A DNA stretch of 64,000 nt, from assembly GCF_900496995.4 (NCBI RefSeq), contig NC_044030.1, forward strand, positions 77,850,017 to 77,914,016, written 5' to 3'. Shown here piece after piece: positions 38,716 through 49,077 of this stretch. The translations under genes were made by a program, and so were the position numbers. The DNA comes from Aquila chrysaetos chrysaetos (Eukaryota; Chordata; Aves; Accipitriformes; Accipitridae). Positions within the stretch are counted from its first letter, which is position 1, and each line of letters begins with the position of its first letter. Below the pieces are notes generated by a model that searched no databases, had not been told where the DNA came from, and saw only the letters and a list, made by a program, of their open reading frames with translations.

Positions 38716-41700
38716 AGTTATCTGTGTAGGGTCATTATCAGGAAGGCTGAATGGATTAAGGCAATGCACATGTGGCTATCATGGAAATTGATCACTAACC
38801 CTTCTGAACTGCAGCCCCTTAAGCAGGTTATGACTATGTGGCAGGCTTGTTGGCTTGTTATGGAATATGGTGGACAGCCCATCAGTATGTATGAACCACA
38901 GATTGGGCTGGCTCCCCTGTCTGGTCTGGTGTTCAGACCTTTGCTTCAGCCAGAAGGTTTTCCTTGTGCCCTTGTTGGATGTTAACACTGTGGTGACTTC
39001 CTGGGAAGGTGTATAGATACATGGCTGTTATGGCACTGCTCTCCTTAGACCAGTCTCTGCCTCCATGGCCTGGAGAAGGCAAAAGCAAAGAGCATGGATC
39101 CTGACTCTCTGTTGCAGCATTATAAAGCCCTAAAATCTGCAGAGCTGCTGGGCACTCTCCTAAATGCAGACTGCATGCAAGAAAGCAAATCGTTCCTTGT
39201 TCCAGTCTTTGCACCAAACCAGATGGTCTTCTCAGGCCCCATTTCAGTCCAAAGTTTTACAGAATAGCAAGGGGAGGAGCACCATGGAGTATGAAAGGCT
39301 GCATCGCTGTCCATCTAAATTACCATGCAAATAGAACTTAAGGATATTGATGCTGGTGCCTCCACAAAGGAATTTGCATTTGATGCCTCCTAAAGCCAGA
39401 CTGGCTTTTTGTAAGAATATTATGTAATTTCAGCCACCAAATTACCTGAGTTTAAGCAAGTCCTTTCCTTTTATCAGGCGTTAACTTTGTCCTTTAACGT
39501 GAGCTGGCTTTGAACTCCAGGGTCTCAGCACTCAACTCTGTCTCTCCGGTCTGCAAACTCTCCATTTCCAGATGTCTGTGTGAGGAGGAACATCCTCCTA
39601 GTGTTGAGGAAGGTCTTTAGATAGCATGGTCTAGTCTGTTTTTCTGGTGGTTGTAAATAAACTTTGGCCGAAAGGAGGCTGATGTCCAGGCAATGATCCC
39701 GAAGGCTCATTTGATGTCTTATCAGATATATCTTGAAGCCAACCTTGGAAGAGCCACTGGATCATATCTGATGTTGCTGTGTGTCTAGCCCCAACATGTA
39801 CTCTTGGCCATTGAGTGTGTTACGCTGTTCTGGCTGTCTTGCCTGCAGATACCTTGCAACTGCAAAAGCAGGCAGCCAAGCCTGCTGCATGGACTTTGAA
39901 AGGGACTTCAGGATGCTCCCCCATAGACAGGATGGACCCAGCTGCTTCTGGTTTGTCTCTCTAGCTCCTTTCCCAAAAGGAGACGCCTGCTCTGCTCAGC
40001 TGTGTGCTGGCTGACACATTGGTCTGCAATCCTGAGCAGAATCCTTTCCTCTCTGTGCAGTCTGTCCTCAGGCTGGCCTGCAAGCTGTACAGCGGCATGC
40101 AGGAGACTTGAAAAGTACAGTGCCCTGTATGTGACTCAACAGAAACATGAAGATGCTTTTGAAGAAAGGAAGGACCCAGCTGGGCACCAGATGGAATGAC
40201 AGGAAAAGGAAAACAAGCAGTAACTAGAAAGGTTGCCAAGTGCTGTCTTGGCCTAGGGCAGATCCCAGTTGTCCGAGTTAATCCATCTCAGTGCAGTGCT
40301 GATACCAGCAGGGAGCAAAGCTCGCTTTCAGATGCACACACCAGGAACACCATGTCCCTGAGCTGGCATCACAGCCAAATACTACTGCGGAGAGTCTGCT
40401 GGACTGTTAGAGCACAGAAATGAGATCTAGGGTCCCTTGCTGCCATTGGCACATAGTACACATTTGCTCTAACCTCAGGCGAGTCACATCCCCTCTTGAT
40501 GCCCATTCCCTTCTGCAGCACAGGGGAGGAACCTGCCTTCCCAAGATGCTACCACCACCCTACATGGGTTTTGCCAAGTGTGTGACAGGCACCATTGATA
40601 GGATAGCTCTGCAAGCAAGACGCAGAGAACATGCCATAGAAATTTTATGCATATTTTCAAACTACTACTCTGCTTTCCCTCTGTTAACCAGGTTCTGATG
40701 TTGCTTGCATGTGCCAGAAGGCTGCAGGGTGGAAGTTAGTAGAGAGATTAAAAAGCTTTTGGGGAAGATGTTTGGCAAGGATGTCTCTCCCAGTTATTTG
40801 GCAGCTGGTTCTCGCACAATTGGCTTCTCAATCTGCATGCTGCCACAGGGAACATGTAAGAAGATTTGGTGGCCTAACAGCACCATCCCCTGCTAGTAGA
40901 ATTAAGGAACTTCCTTAATTGTGCAACTGGGATAGCAAGTGCTGATGGGAGGGAAGAGACCACTGAAGGGTTCATTTGTGATATTCCCATGGCAGTTTCA
41001 TGCTCTTTCTTTTAGCATCCATGTAATCATCTGAGGGTATAAACTGGCAGTTTTGCCTGGGCTCTTCCTTTACTTTTCCATTCTCCATTCAAGCTCACAT
41101 GGGGTATGGCCACTCTTACCTAGAATGAAGTAGGCTTTGTCACCTGGCTGCTGCTTGGCTCAACAAGCACAGGCTGTGTGTTTGAAAGAAACTTCTGCAT
41201 AGATGGGCAGTGCCACAGGGCAAGCTGGGCTAGGTTGAGCCTAAGGGGAAGGCATGGGAAGGTCTTCATTTTGAGGTGCTTCTCACCTCTAGGAGAACAT
41301 TGCATCCTTGTCACTTCCTTTCAAGGCTTTCCAATGCAAGGAATTGCTCCACGCCTTGAACCACATCTCATCAGCCAAACCCACCTTTGTTACAGAGCCA
41401 CAAAAGCCCTGAAGCAGAAGGAATGGCAATTTAGCATAGAGGAAGCGGTTGTGACCTGGGATTACCTACAGAAGATTAATGCAGGTTTCTCACAAGGGCT
41501 GGCATCTGTATTTTAACTCCCTGTATTACGCAGCTGATCTGCTGCATTGCTACCAAAAAACTACAACATCCCCTTCTTTGCCCCCCTTGACACTGGTGGC
41601 AATCCCAGGATCACAGCAGCTAAATGCTACCTGGCTAAGCACTGCTTTGACAGCTTGCTGGGGAGGCAAAGGCTGGGGACTAATTGAGATTACATGGAGC

Positions 41701-41943
41701 GAGCAGTATGGCCCACACAGCTGCACAGCAAGCAAGCCATGTCGCAGAGCAGCACAGACACTGGCAGGACATGTTGCAGATTTCCCTGGTGCCTGTGGAG
41801 AGCAGCTCTTCCCATTGCTTCCCAGACCCATCTACTGCTGGTGGTGGCTCTGAGCCTTTCTCTTTCTCTAAAAAGCTGCCCCAGCAAAAGATGCATTTGC
41901 TCCTAGGAGCCCACCTCAGTGGTTGTGCCTGGTCTGTGGAGCC

Positions 41944-41957
41944 ATTTCCATGGTAAC
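41944..41957. promoter_or_regulatory. RFX X-box-like motif
   Basis: ATTTCCATGGTAAC fits the X-box consensus RYYNYY-N(1-3)-RRNRAC exactly, with a 2-bp spacer. RFX factors control ciliary and spermatid genes. It lies about 4.2 kb upstream of the SPMIP6 start, so the link is inference. Confidence 0.3.
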
Positions 41958-44399
41958 AAATGGTGACATAGGCGGTGGGATTGCATCAAGGAGTGGAAGG
42001 TACAAGAAAAGCCTCATTAAAATGTGACCATCTCAGACGTGTCACTGAAAACCAGCACAGTAGGCACCAGGAAAAGGCCACCAAAAGGCCATGCTGAGAT
42101 AAGTCCCATTACCTGCCGATATTTCTACCCTCTCAGAGCAGCATTTCTCCCTTAGTAGCCCATCCAGCTGCTCCAGATGAGCTCACTGGAAAGCACTGCT
42201 CTCCACCCAGGCTGCCTTCTTGCTTCTGCACCCCAAAAAAGCTGTGACTCCAGTTGTTACCCACCTTCCTCAAGCCTGCATGATTTGGGAGATGCAAAGA
42301 TTGTTGGGAGATGTAATACAGGTGCGTGGCAAGAGCTGGAAAACTTGGACAAGCTGTCTTCACAACAGCACTTCTGGTTTTTATCACCTTCATCTCCATC
42401 CCCAGCTCACAGATTTCTTTGCTCAGTTTCTTTGCACAGAAAAGCTGCCGTGGCAGCTGTGTTCAGCTAGTAGCTGCCTCTGTCCTGAGACAAACCCAAA
42501 GCAAACATCTGACCAGCAGGGGATCCAAGAAACGTGCTGGTGGGTGAGCCAGAGAGCAGGCTGGGGTTTCTTTTCACCTGCCTGAAGATCTGTGGGGCTC
42601 AGGGTTCACCAGTCTAGTGTAAAAACTTGGTGTGATCCAGCAAGCCAAGCTGGCCACCTTCACCCTCACCCTCTCCTGATCTCAGGGCTGCGGGAGGTCT
42701 GGGACCCAAGCGCCAGGTCCCAGGCCTGCCAGCCCATGTGCTTCTGGTGCGGGCTGGAGACCTGCAGCAGAGGCGTGGGTGGGATGCCTGTCGGCCGTGC
42801 TCTTGCTGCGCTGGGGCAGGGCACTGTAAGACACGCTGGTAGGGCTGTAGTTCTGCAGGGAGAAAGACTCTTGCAGAGGATGAAGTCTTTGCAGGGGAGA
42901 AAATTTAGAAAGTTACACACACACACACTTTTTGCACATTTTTAACCATTTTTACTCCTTCCACAGTGGTTATTGAACCTTCAGTTTAATAAAGGAAATG
43001 AGCCACCGTTAAATAGCTTTCTGAAGGGTCTGAAAGTAGGCACTATTTGCATGCAGAGCTCGTCTGTGCCTAACACGGCAACTTCCAGACCTCATTGTAC
43101 ACACCGTAGCTGAGTTACTCTGTGCACTGTGGGGGGAATGGGGGGGAGAGTCAGCGCTGGCCATCATGCCACACAGCCATGGCTTCCCAAACTGAAGAAT
43201 CAGACCAGGAGGTGGGGGAAGGAGTACCGACGGTAGAAGGATAGCTAGTTGTCACAGGTAATCTTCAGTATCCGTGTCCAGTGGTTAGTCCTAGAATTGC
43301 AAGCCTTGTTATATTGCACATATCCTCCTTCCACTCCTCTGTTCTCAAAGCAGCCATCGCCTTTCTTCCCCATGCACTAGTGATGAGCATCAGAGGCAGT
43401 TGCACCAAAGTGACTCTCAGCCCAGTTCTGCATCCCCCTCTCCCACCCAGTCCCAAGACAGCCTAGACAGTTGTTGTCCATCACAAGTCTAGTAACTCCA
43501 TTTGGGTTTCTTTCCTCGTGTATCATAGCTTTCTCCGCACACACTCTAGCAGGGCAGTACAGGAGGCTCTGACCGTGTCCCAAGAAACTTCTTTGCCCCT
43601 GGCAGCACCTTGCAGACATGCACCTTACTGGGAATGTACTGGGTCAATGCTGGTGAGATATGGCGCTGCTGATCTTGCATAGGTGGCAGCTGATGGGGAT
43701 CCACTGGGAGAAGCTGGCAGAAAGTGGCTACTGTCCCTTTTCTTTTTTGAGGGAGAGGGGGATTTTTTTTGGCATTATGATTATTGTCCACCTTCCAGTG
43801 GCCAAGTTCTGGGCTGCATTAATAATTGGGGTTCACTGGCTGTCCAGGCAGGTATGGAGCTTCACACCAACCTTAATAGCAAATGTGGCTGTATCCAGAG
43901 CCTGGATACAAGCTGGGTTTCTCCCACGCTGGCAAAGTGTTTTCATCAGGCTCCAGATAGACATTTCTGGCAGACAGGAAAACAGCACTCCTCCAAGTCT
44001 GGATCAGATCTGCACTTCCATTTCATGTCCTCAGCTTGGAAAAAACTCAACCCAAGCAAATGCTTCCCAGGTCTCCTTTCCACATGTGGTGCCTGGCACC
44101 CCAGGGAGGGGGTGGCAGGAGGCATTTCAGGACCACCAAAAGCGAGATCCTTTTTGGATGTATTTAATGGAAATATCTTTCAGGAGGAGAGAACTCCCAA
44201 CCTTTGCATTAATCTCAAGAGCAAGAGATGAATTTCCAGCTGTCCTTGCGTATAGTGAAACATAGCTGAAACAGCCAAATGCAAAGTAGAGTTAAATGTA
44301 GGGTTTGACCTGAATAACCTTTTAATTAGGAAGATAAATTTGTTGTAGCTTGACCTTAGTCCATGTTAGGAACCTGCTAATCATTTGACATGCGGAGTG

Positions 44400-44790
44400 T
44401 ATTAATGCTGCACTTAACTTGGCCATTGGTTTTATTATCTGGTTTGGGGAGTTTTTTTACTCCCGAAGCATCAGTCTGCATCTTGTATGGATTTTCCTTT
44501 CTTTTTTTTTTTCCTATTCAGAACATGTAGCACACTGTTGTACTTATGTTCCCGTCTGCGTAGAGTATTGCCTTAAACAGATCAGTTGTGTTGTGATTTG
44601 TTTTGGGTTTTCTTTTTTCTACCATCAGTTTGATGCATTAATTTATTTAAAAATGTGGGTTGTTTTTTTTTTTCAAAAACATGAAACATGTATAATATTT
44701 TTTTTAACATTTCCATTGCAGTATTTATCATTGTTACTGGTTGTGTGTAGTGTAACAGAATTAATGATATTAAAAAGCATACATATGAAA
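44400..44790 (+). other. T-rich block with ATTAAA, possible distal 3' end
   Basis: Several long T runs, then GTTGTGTGTAGTG and ATTAAA at 44,769-44,774. The composition contrasts sharply with the GC-richer DNA after 44,800. It could be the end of a very long FAM219A 3' UTR isoform or an independent transcript. The long open frame across it is rich in Phe from T runs and is not a credible protein. Confidence 0.25.
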
Positions 44791-45983
44791 ACCAGCCTGC
44801 CAGCCTTTCTCATTGGGGCGAACTGGGGTGAGAGTGTACAAACAGCACCATCTCCTCTGAGCCCCCAGCAGTCATGGATACTGAAATCAGGGGGTGCCAG
44901 TGGCTCATGCTGGCAGCCGGTCCGGTGCAGGATTAGTCCCCCCCCAACCAAGAGGCTTGGACTCCACCTTTCTGCAGAGCAGTGCTCCCCAGATCTGTGC
45001 CCTGGGGTGCTCCAAGGCCACAGAGCTGGGGGCAGGGGGGTAGGCACCCCCATCTCCACCCCTCCCTCCCCTGATGGAGAGCCTAAGCCTGGCTCAACAG
45101 AGACCAGTGGGGTGTGAAAATGAACAGCAGCTTGTTTTCTTCATTTCATCTCTTAACAGCACATTAATCACGTTTGCCTGGAGGCATTTGGGTGCCCCAG
45201 GCTGCACCGTCACCTGCAGCAAATGGAGGCGGCAGGTTGGCATCCACCCTGCCAAGATGGACATTGGTCTTCACTGGTCATCTCCAAAAACATGGCAGCA
45301 GAGTGGCCGGAGCCAGGAGCCGAGCAGGGCTCTGAGTTGGTGCTGTGTGACAAACCAGGCCAGCGTGGGGTTTTGCAGGGGTAGGGATTTCTGCCCGACT
45401 CTCCAGCTTGGGGAAAAGCAAACCCAGGTCGTGCAAATCCCTCCCTGGCATAACCCAGCTGCCTCTCTGCACTGAGATGCACAGGGACTGCTCACTCTGA
45501 CTGCAGAGCCCATCACTCGGGACAAAAGAACAAACAAGCCACACAGGATCACCTAAACCCAGCTTTTTAATTGAAAAGGGGAGACAGAGCAGGTGGTAAT
45601 TCCCCTGGCTACCCCAGCAGGCTGGGACAGTGGTGCCCGGTGCTGTGCCCCAGGCATTGGCTGCACTGGTGTGGTGCTCTGTGCATGCAGCTGGGTTGCT
45701 GCAGGATTTCTAAGGAAATACAGGAGAGGGGTGCTGGAAAAGCCACAATCACTGCTTCTGGACCTCCCAATATAAAATTATCTTGACTAGGACCAGCTGA
45801 AACTGTTTCCTACCGTTGTTAAGGTAATTGCCTGCAGGAGGGGAGGAAGCCTGGAGCCAGGACAAAGCCAGGAGGGTGCAGTCCACTGAGGGATGTGGGC
45901 AGCAATTGCTGTGCCCTAGGCTAGAACCAGGGTGTACCTATGAGACTGACAGAAAGCCACTAAATCCCCCTGCTCCCGCACTA

Positions 45984-45991
45984 TGACATCA
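45984..45991 (+). promoter_or_regulatory. CRE-like site upstream of SPMIP6
   Basis: TGACATCA differs from the CREB/CREM palindrome by one CpG-to-CpA transition. It lies about 170 bp before the SPMIP6 start codon. CREM drives many spermatid promoters, so the location is suggestive only. Confidence 0.3.
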
Positions 45992-46159
45992 CTGATCACA
46001 TAAGCACCACCCTGGGCTGGCAGAGCAGTGGCACTAGCCCCGTTCTCCCTCCTGCATGGGCTGCAAGCCCCCAGCCCCACATAGCGCTGCTCCTCCAGTG
46101 GGGCATACCCAGGACTCTGTGAGACTCCAAGCGCTCCCATCCCAGTGGGCTGCTGCACC

Positions 46160-46297
46160 ATGTTCCTCTTCTCCAAGAAACACAAGACCCCCGTCAGCAC
46201 TTACACCGACTCCTACCGCCCGCCATGCTCTGTCAAAAAGACCATCCAAGAGCAGGCTCCACAGGAGCTCTGGAAAGAAAACAAGTTTGTTACGCAG
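46160..46297 (+). CDS. SPMIP6: SPMIP6 coding exon 1
   Basis: ATG in context GCACCATGT. 46 codons ending CAG|GTAAAT in phase 0. Encodes the conserved N-terminus. Confidence 0.93.
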
Positions 46298-49077
46298 GTA
46301 AATGCTGGGGGAGAGGGAGACCTCAGGGCTTCTACCTCTACCCTGCTGTGGATGCTCGGTGCCGGGCAGGGGTGTGGGATGGGGACTCACGGCGTGCCTC
46401 ACTGCATGTGTGTAATGGGGGGGGGGGGGGGGGGGGTCATGCTCCCTGGTTAGGAAAGTGTTTGACACCCCACGGCCTGTGCTCGCTGGCTTCTTGTCCC
46501 CTGGAGCTGCACCCTGCAGTGGCTTTGGGTTCTCAGGGCTGGCAGTCACCAGCACAAGCTCTCGCATGTCAGCCCTGTCCATCAGTAGGTTTCAGAGTGC
46601 ACAGGGGGCAGCATCTGCTGAGGAAGGGGAAACTGAGGCAGTGGCAGGGCTCAGTCCAGGGCTGCTGTGTGATACAGTGGCAATGGGGTGGCAGATCAGG
46701 TGGCTCTGAGAGCTGCTCCAACACCCAGACTGCAGGCTCAGCTCAGTTCCAACTGGGGGACCTTCCGTGCCAGGGGGACTATGCGAAGGGTTGGGGGAGA
46801 TCTGAGCACTGAAAAAACCCTCCCAGCCCTGGTCCTGGAGGAGGAGGGATCCCTGAGCTGTGGCCTTACTGTGGGGGGCATCTGTGGCACATGCAGCTTT
46901 CCCCACACGGGCTAACGAGCATGCAGGCCCTGATGCAAAGCACGCTGCAAACTGACTCATCTCTTGCAGCCTCATTAGCGTGTGCATTATAATGAGGGAG
47001 CCAGCAGAGGGCATGGAGAGGGATATCCCCACTGTGCAGGGACAGAAATAGCTCACGCAACCAAGGCACCCATCTGCCCCACACGACCCCAGCCTTCTTG
47101 GGCTTTGCCAGCTGTAGAACATTGTTTTGGTCCTGTAACTCCCTACCCAACCTCTGCTGGGCCCATACCTGGCAGTCCCAGTGCACCCATCCCTTCTCCC
47201 ACTCTGCAAAGTGCACAGATGCCTATGGACACGCTGGGTGCAGGGGGAGAGGAGCCAGCGATGCCCAGCCATGCTCTGTCCCCTGTTTTGGGTGAGCAGG
47301 AAGTTTGGGGGGGGGGGGGAGGATGACGGTGCTGCTATGACCCCCATGCCCCCCCCCACTGTGAAGGAGAGTTTGGTGCTCAGATCTCCAGCTGTGTCTC
47401 CAGCGTTAGACCCTGCCCGGTAATAGGCTTCACCAGGTGCCCCAATGGCCGTGAGAGCAGATGCTGCCGCAAGGCCTGGGTGTCTCTCCCCACTCCCCAC
47501 TGTCTGCAGGGATTAACGATGCCCCCCGTGCAAAATCCGGTGAGCCAAGGTCGGCCCGAGCAGCTGATTAAGGCAGCAATGCAGGAGTACTACAGGAACA
47601 CCATCGACCCCGCTGCCTATTGGCCTGAGAAGTACTGGCTGGCCAGGTTCGAAGGTACTGCCGAGGTCCCAGCTGTCCCCCTGTGTCACACAGGGCACAT
47701 CCCCACGGGGTCGGGGGGCCGAGGGTGCTGGCAGCAGCTCTGTTCTTCCCCCCTTTTGCATCCTGCATCCCCCCCACAGTGGCGAAGGGACCCTCCGTCA
47801 GCATCTGTGCTTTGCTGTGGCCGCCTGTCCCCATCCCTGCACTGACACTGTCTCTGTTCCAGGCATGTCCGCAGTTTCCCCAGGGTTCTCTCCCCCCGTG
47901 GCCCCTAAATACCCCCTGGTGGCAGGTGCTGCCTGGGGAACACCCTGCTGGCACCCCATAGCCCCCAGGGACCAAGGCTGCGTGGGCAGGGACGAGTGAC
48001 CAACAAGCTGGCAGTGGTGGGTGTCAGCTCCACCACAGATTCTTAACAAGGACCCCAGGAGCAGCTCCTCTGACATGTCCCCTGGCCCCGTGGCATTGCA
48101 TTTCGGGGAGAGGGGGAGCAGTCGTTACTCTCTGGCTGTCCCCCCATGTCCCCAGAAGCACTGGACAACCCTGCCTGTCGCTTTTGTGTTGCAGAGAAGT
48201 ACAACCCGGTTTTTGTCAACGAGGACAAATACGTCACCTGGAGAACAGGTCCCTACAACAGCGCAGCCTGGAATAAGCACTCCTCTTACCTTCCCCTCCC
48301 GTCCAAGGTAGAGTCCAGCCCCCCAGTCGCCCCAAACTTGAGCCACCACAGGTAACACTGGCACCTTCGGCTCTGCAGCAAAAGGGTGGCAATCCTGCAA
48401 GGGCTGCCATTGCTCCTTGCAGGTGACAAGGATGGAGAGCTTCCTGCACAGTATACCGGTGCCGTACCCCCCAAAACCCATCTGCCTCAATCAGTTTGGT
48501 AACTACCCTCACCCTGTCCCTGTACTCCAGCTGTAGCTGCGCCTGTGCCATGCTGGCATCCATCCAGGTGATGGCCTGGCTGGTCCTCTTGACCCTTACC
48601 CTCACCATCCCTCCACTTGCAGAGCGGGAGGTGATCACCAACATGCTGCACAGGCTGCCCGTGTACACTGTGACAGGGAGGGGACCCTTCCAGGGCTACT
48701 ACAGCCCCTGCTCTGGGCGCCACTACTGCCTGCGAGGGATGGACTACTACGTTGATGGGGGTCCTGCCATCAGAAGACATCTCCACACACTAGGAGAGAG
48801 GGCTGTAAGGTTGGGATGGGATGGGATGGGATGGGATGGGATGGGATGGGATGGGATGGGATGGGATAGGTTGCCTTGGGTTGGGTGGGGATGGGTTGAC
48901 TTGCATGGGGATGGGTTGAGTTGGGATAGACATGACCTCCCTTGTCCTTGGGGTCACCGCTTACCCTACCTCCTCTGGCTCTTGCAGGAGTATACTGTGC
49001 TGCAGTTACAGCCCCAGAGCGATGTTGCATACATCTACACATCACCCTCAGCCATCCTCCCCATGCAAGAGCCTTAG
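46160..49077 (+). CDS. SPMIP6: SPMIP6 (C9orf24/SMRP1), sperm microtubule inner protein
   Basis: Six exons join in frame: 46,160-46,297, 47,510-47,654, 48,195-48,307, 48,423-48,498, 48,623-48,804 and 48,988-49,077. The product is 247 residues; human is 262. Family hallmarks are the start MFLFSKKHKTPVSTYTDSYR, the middle segment PEKYWL near residues 85-90, TGPYNSAAWNKHSSYLPLP in exon 3, and the near-invariant CSGRHYCLRGMDYY at 187-200, with the ILPMQEP end. The protein is known as spermatid-specific manchette-related protein 1 and binds axonemal or manchette microtubules. It is short, proline- and tyrosine-rich, and lacks membrane or signal segments, as microtubule inner proteins usually do. 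All splice sites are GT/AG. The ATG was chosen because it matches the family N-terminus; the adjacent in-frame GTG at 46,145 is not a likely start. Expression is probably in testis and ciliated cells. Confidence 0.95.
46417..46436 (+). repeat. Poly-G tract (20 G)
   Basis: Twenty consecutive G in SPMIP6 intron 1. Capable of G-quadruplex formation and prone to length errors in sequencing. Confidence 0.9.
47307..47319 (+). repeat. Poly-G tract (13 G)
   Basis: Thirteen consecutive G in SPMIP6 intron 1, followed 30 bp later by a poly-C run (about 47,349-47,358) that could pair with it. Confidence 0.85.
47510..47654 (+). CDS. SPMIP6: SPMIP6 coding exon 2
   Basis: Acceptor TCTGCAG and donor GAAG|GTACTG. 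48 codons plus one base. Encodes GLTMPPVQNP to YWPEKYWLARFE, aligning with the human GLTHTME...LPEKYWLS segment. Confidence 0.93.
47655..48194 (+). other. SPMIP6 intron 2
   Basis: A 540-bp C-rich intron between GTACTG and TTGCAG. Nothing else recognised. Confidence 0.8.
48195..48307 (+). CDS. SPMIP6: SPMIP6 coding exon 3
   Basis: Acceptor TTGCAG. The first two bases complete a split Glu codon, then 37 codons ending AAG|GTAGAG. Encodes the WRTGPYNSAAWNKHSSYLP block. Confidence 0.92.
48423..48498 (+). CDS. SPMIP6: SPMIP6 coding exon 4
   Basis: Acceptor CTTGCAG and donor TTTG|GTAACT. 25 codons plus one base. Encodes the proline-rich stretch VPYPPKPICLNQF. It is the least conserved part, which accounts for most of the length difference from the human protein. 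Confidence 0.88.
48623..48804 (+). CDS. SPMIP6: SPMIP6 coding exon 5
   Basis: Acceptor CTTGCAG and donor GCT|GTAAGG. Completes a Glu codon, then 60 codons. Contains EREVITNMLHRLP and the strongest family signature, CSGRHYCLRGMDYY. Confidence 0.93.
48805..48987 (+). other. SPMIP6 intron 5 with GGGAT array
   Basis: A 183-bp intron. About a third of it is the pentanucleotide array that begins seven bases after the donor GT. Confidence 0.85.
48812..48870 (+). repeat. (GGGAT)n pentanucleotide tandem array
   Basis: About eleven near-perfect GGGAT units, followed to about 48,935 by degenerate GGGTTG/GGGGATGG copies. G-triplets at 5-bp spacing on the transcribed-sense strand can form G-quadruplexes. 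Confidence 0.95.
48988..49077 (+). CDS. SPMIP6: SPMIP6 coding exon 6 (terminal)
   Basis: Acceptor CTTGCAG. 29 codons then TAG at 49,075-49,077. Encodes a tail ending SPSAILPMQEP, matching the human SPAVILPISEP end. Confidence 0.93.
   Translation, partial: EYTVLQLQPQSDVAYIYTSPSAILPMQEP

Larger units (their letters stand above)
38716..46159. other. Intergenic region between FAM219A and SPMIP6
   Basis: No supported gene. Contains additional AATAAA hexamers (39,656 and 42,988), an RFX X-box-like site at 41,944-41,957, a short CA run near 42,917, and a T-rich block with ATTAAA at about 44,400-44,790. The last few hundred bases should include the SPMIP6 promoter and 5' UTR. Confidence 0.5.
46298..47509 (+). 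other. SPMIP6 intron 1
   Basis: A 1.2-kb intron with a 20-base G run at 46,417-46,436 and a 13-base G run at 47,307-47,319. A long minus-strand open frame across it has no family features and is treated as chance. Confidence 0.8.

Noticed and set aside
43660-44265. 201-codon and overlapping 182-codon open frames
   Set aside because: Two frames open over the same interval without family signature; likely chance.
44419-45117. 232-codon plus-strand open frame
   Set aside because: Hydrophobic Phe/Leu/Ile content comes from T runs; no homology recognised and no splice or start support.
46592-47500. 302-codon minus-strand open frame in SPMIP6 intron 1
   Set aside because: No family features, overlaps poly-G tracts, and composition explains the lack of stops.
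48796-48876. Gly-Trp-Asp-Gly-Met repeat peptide
   Set aside because: It is a read-through of the intronic GGGAT array past the exon 5 donor, not protein.
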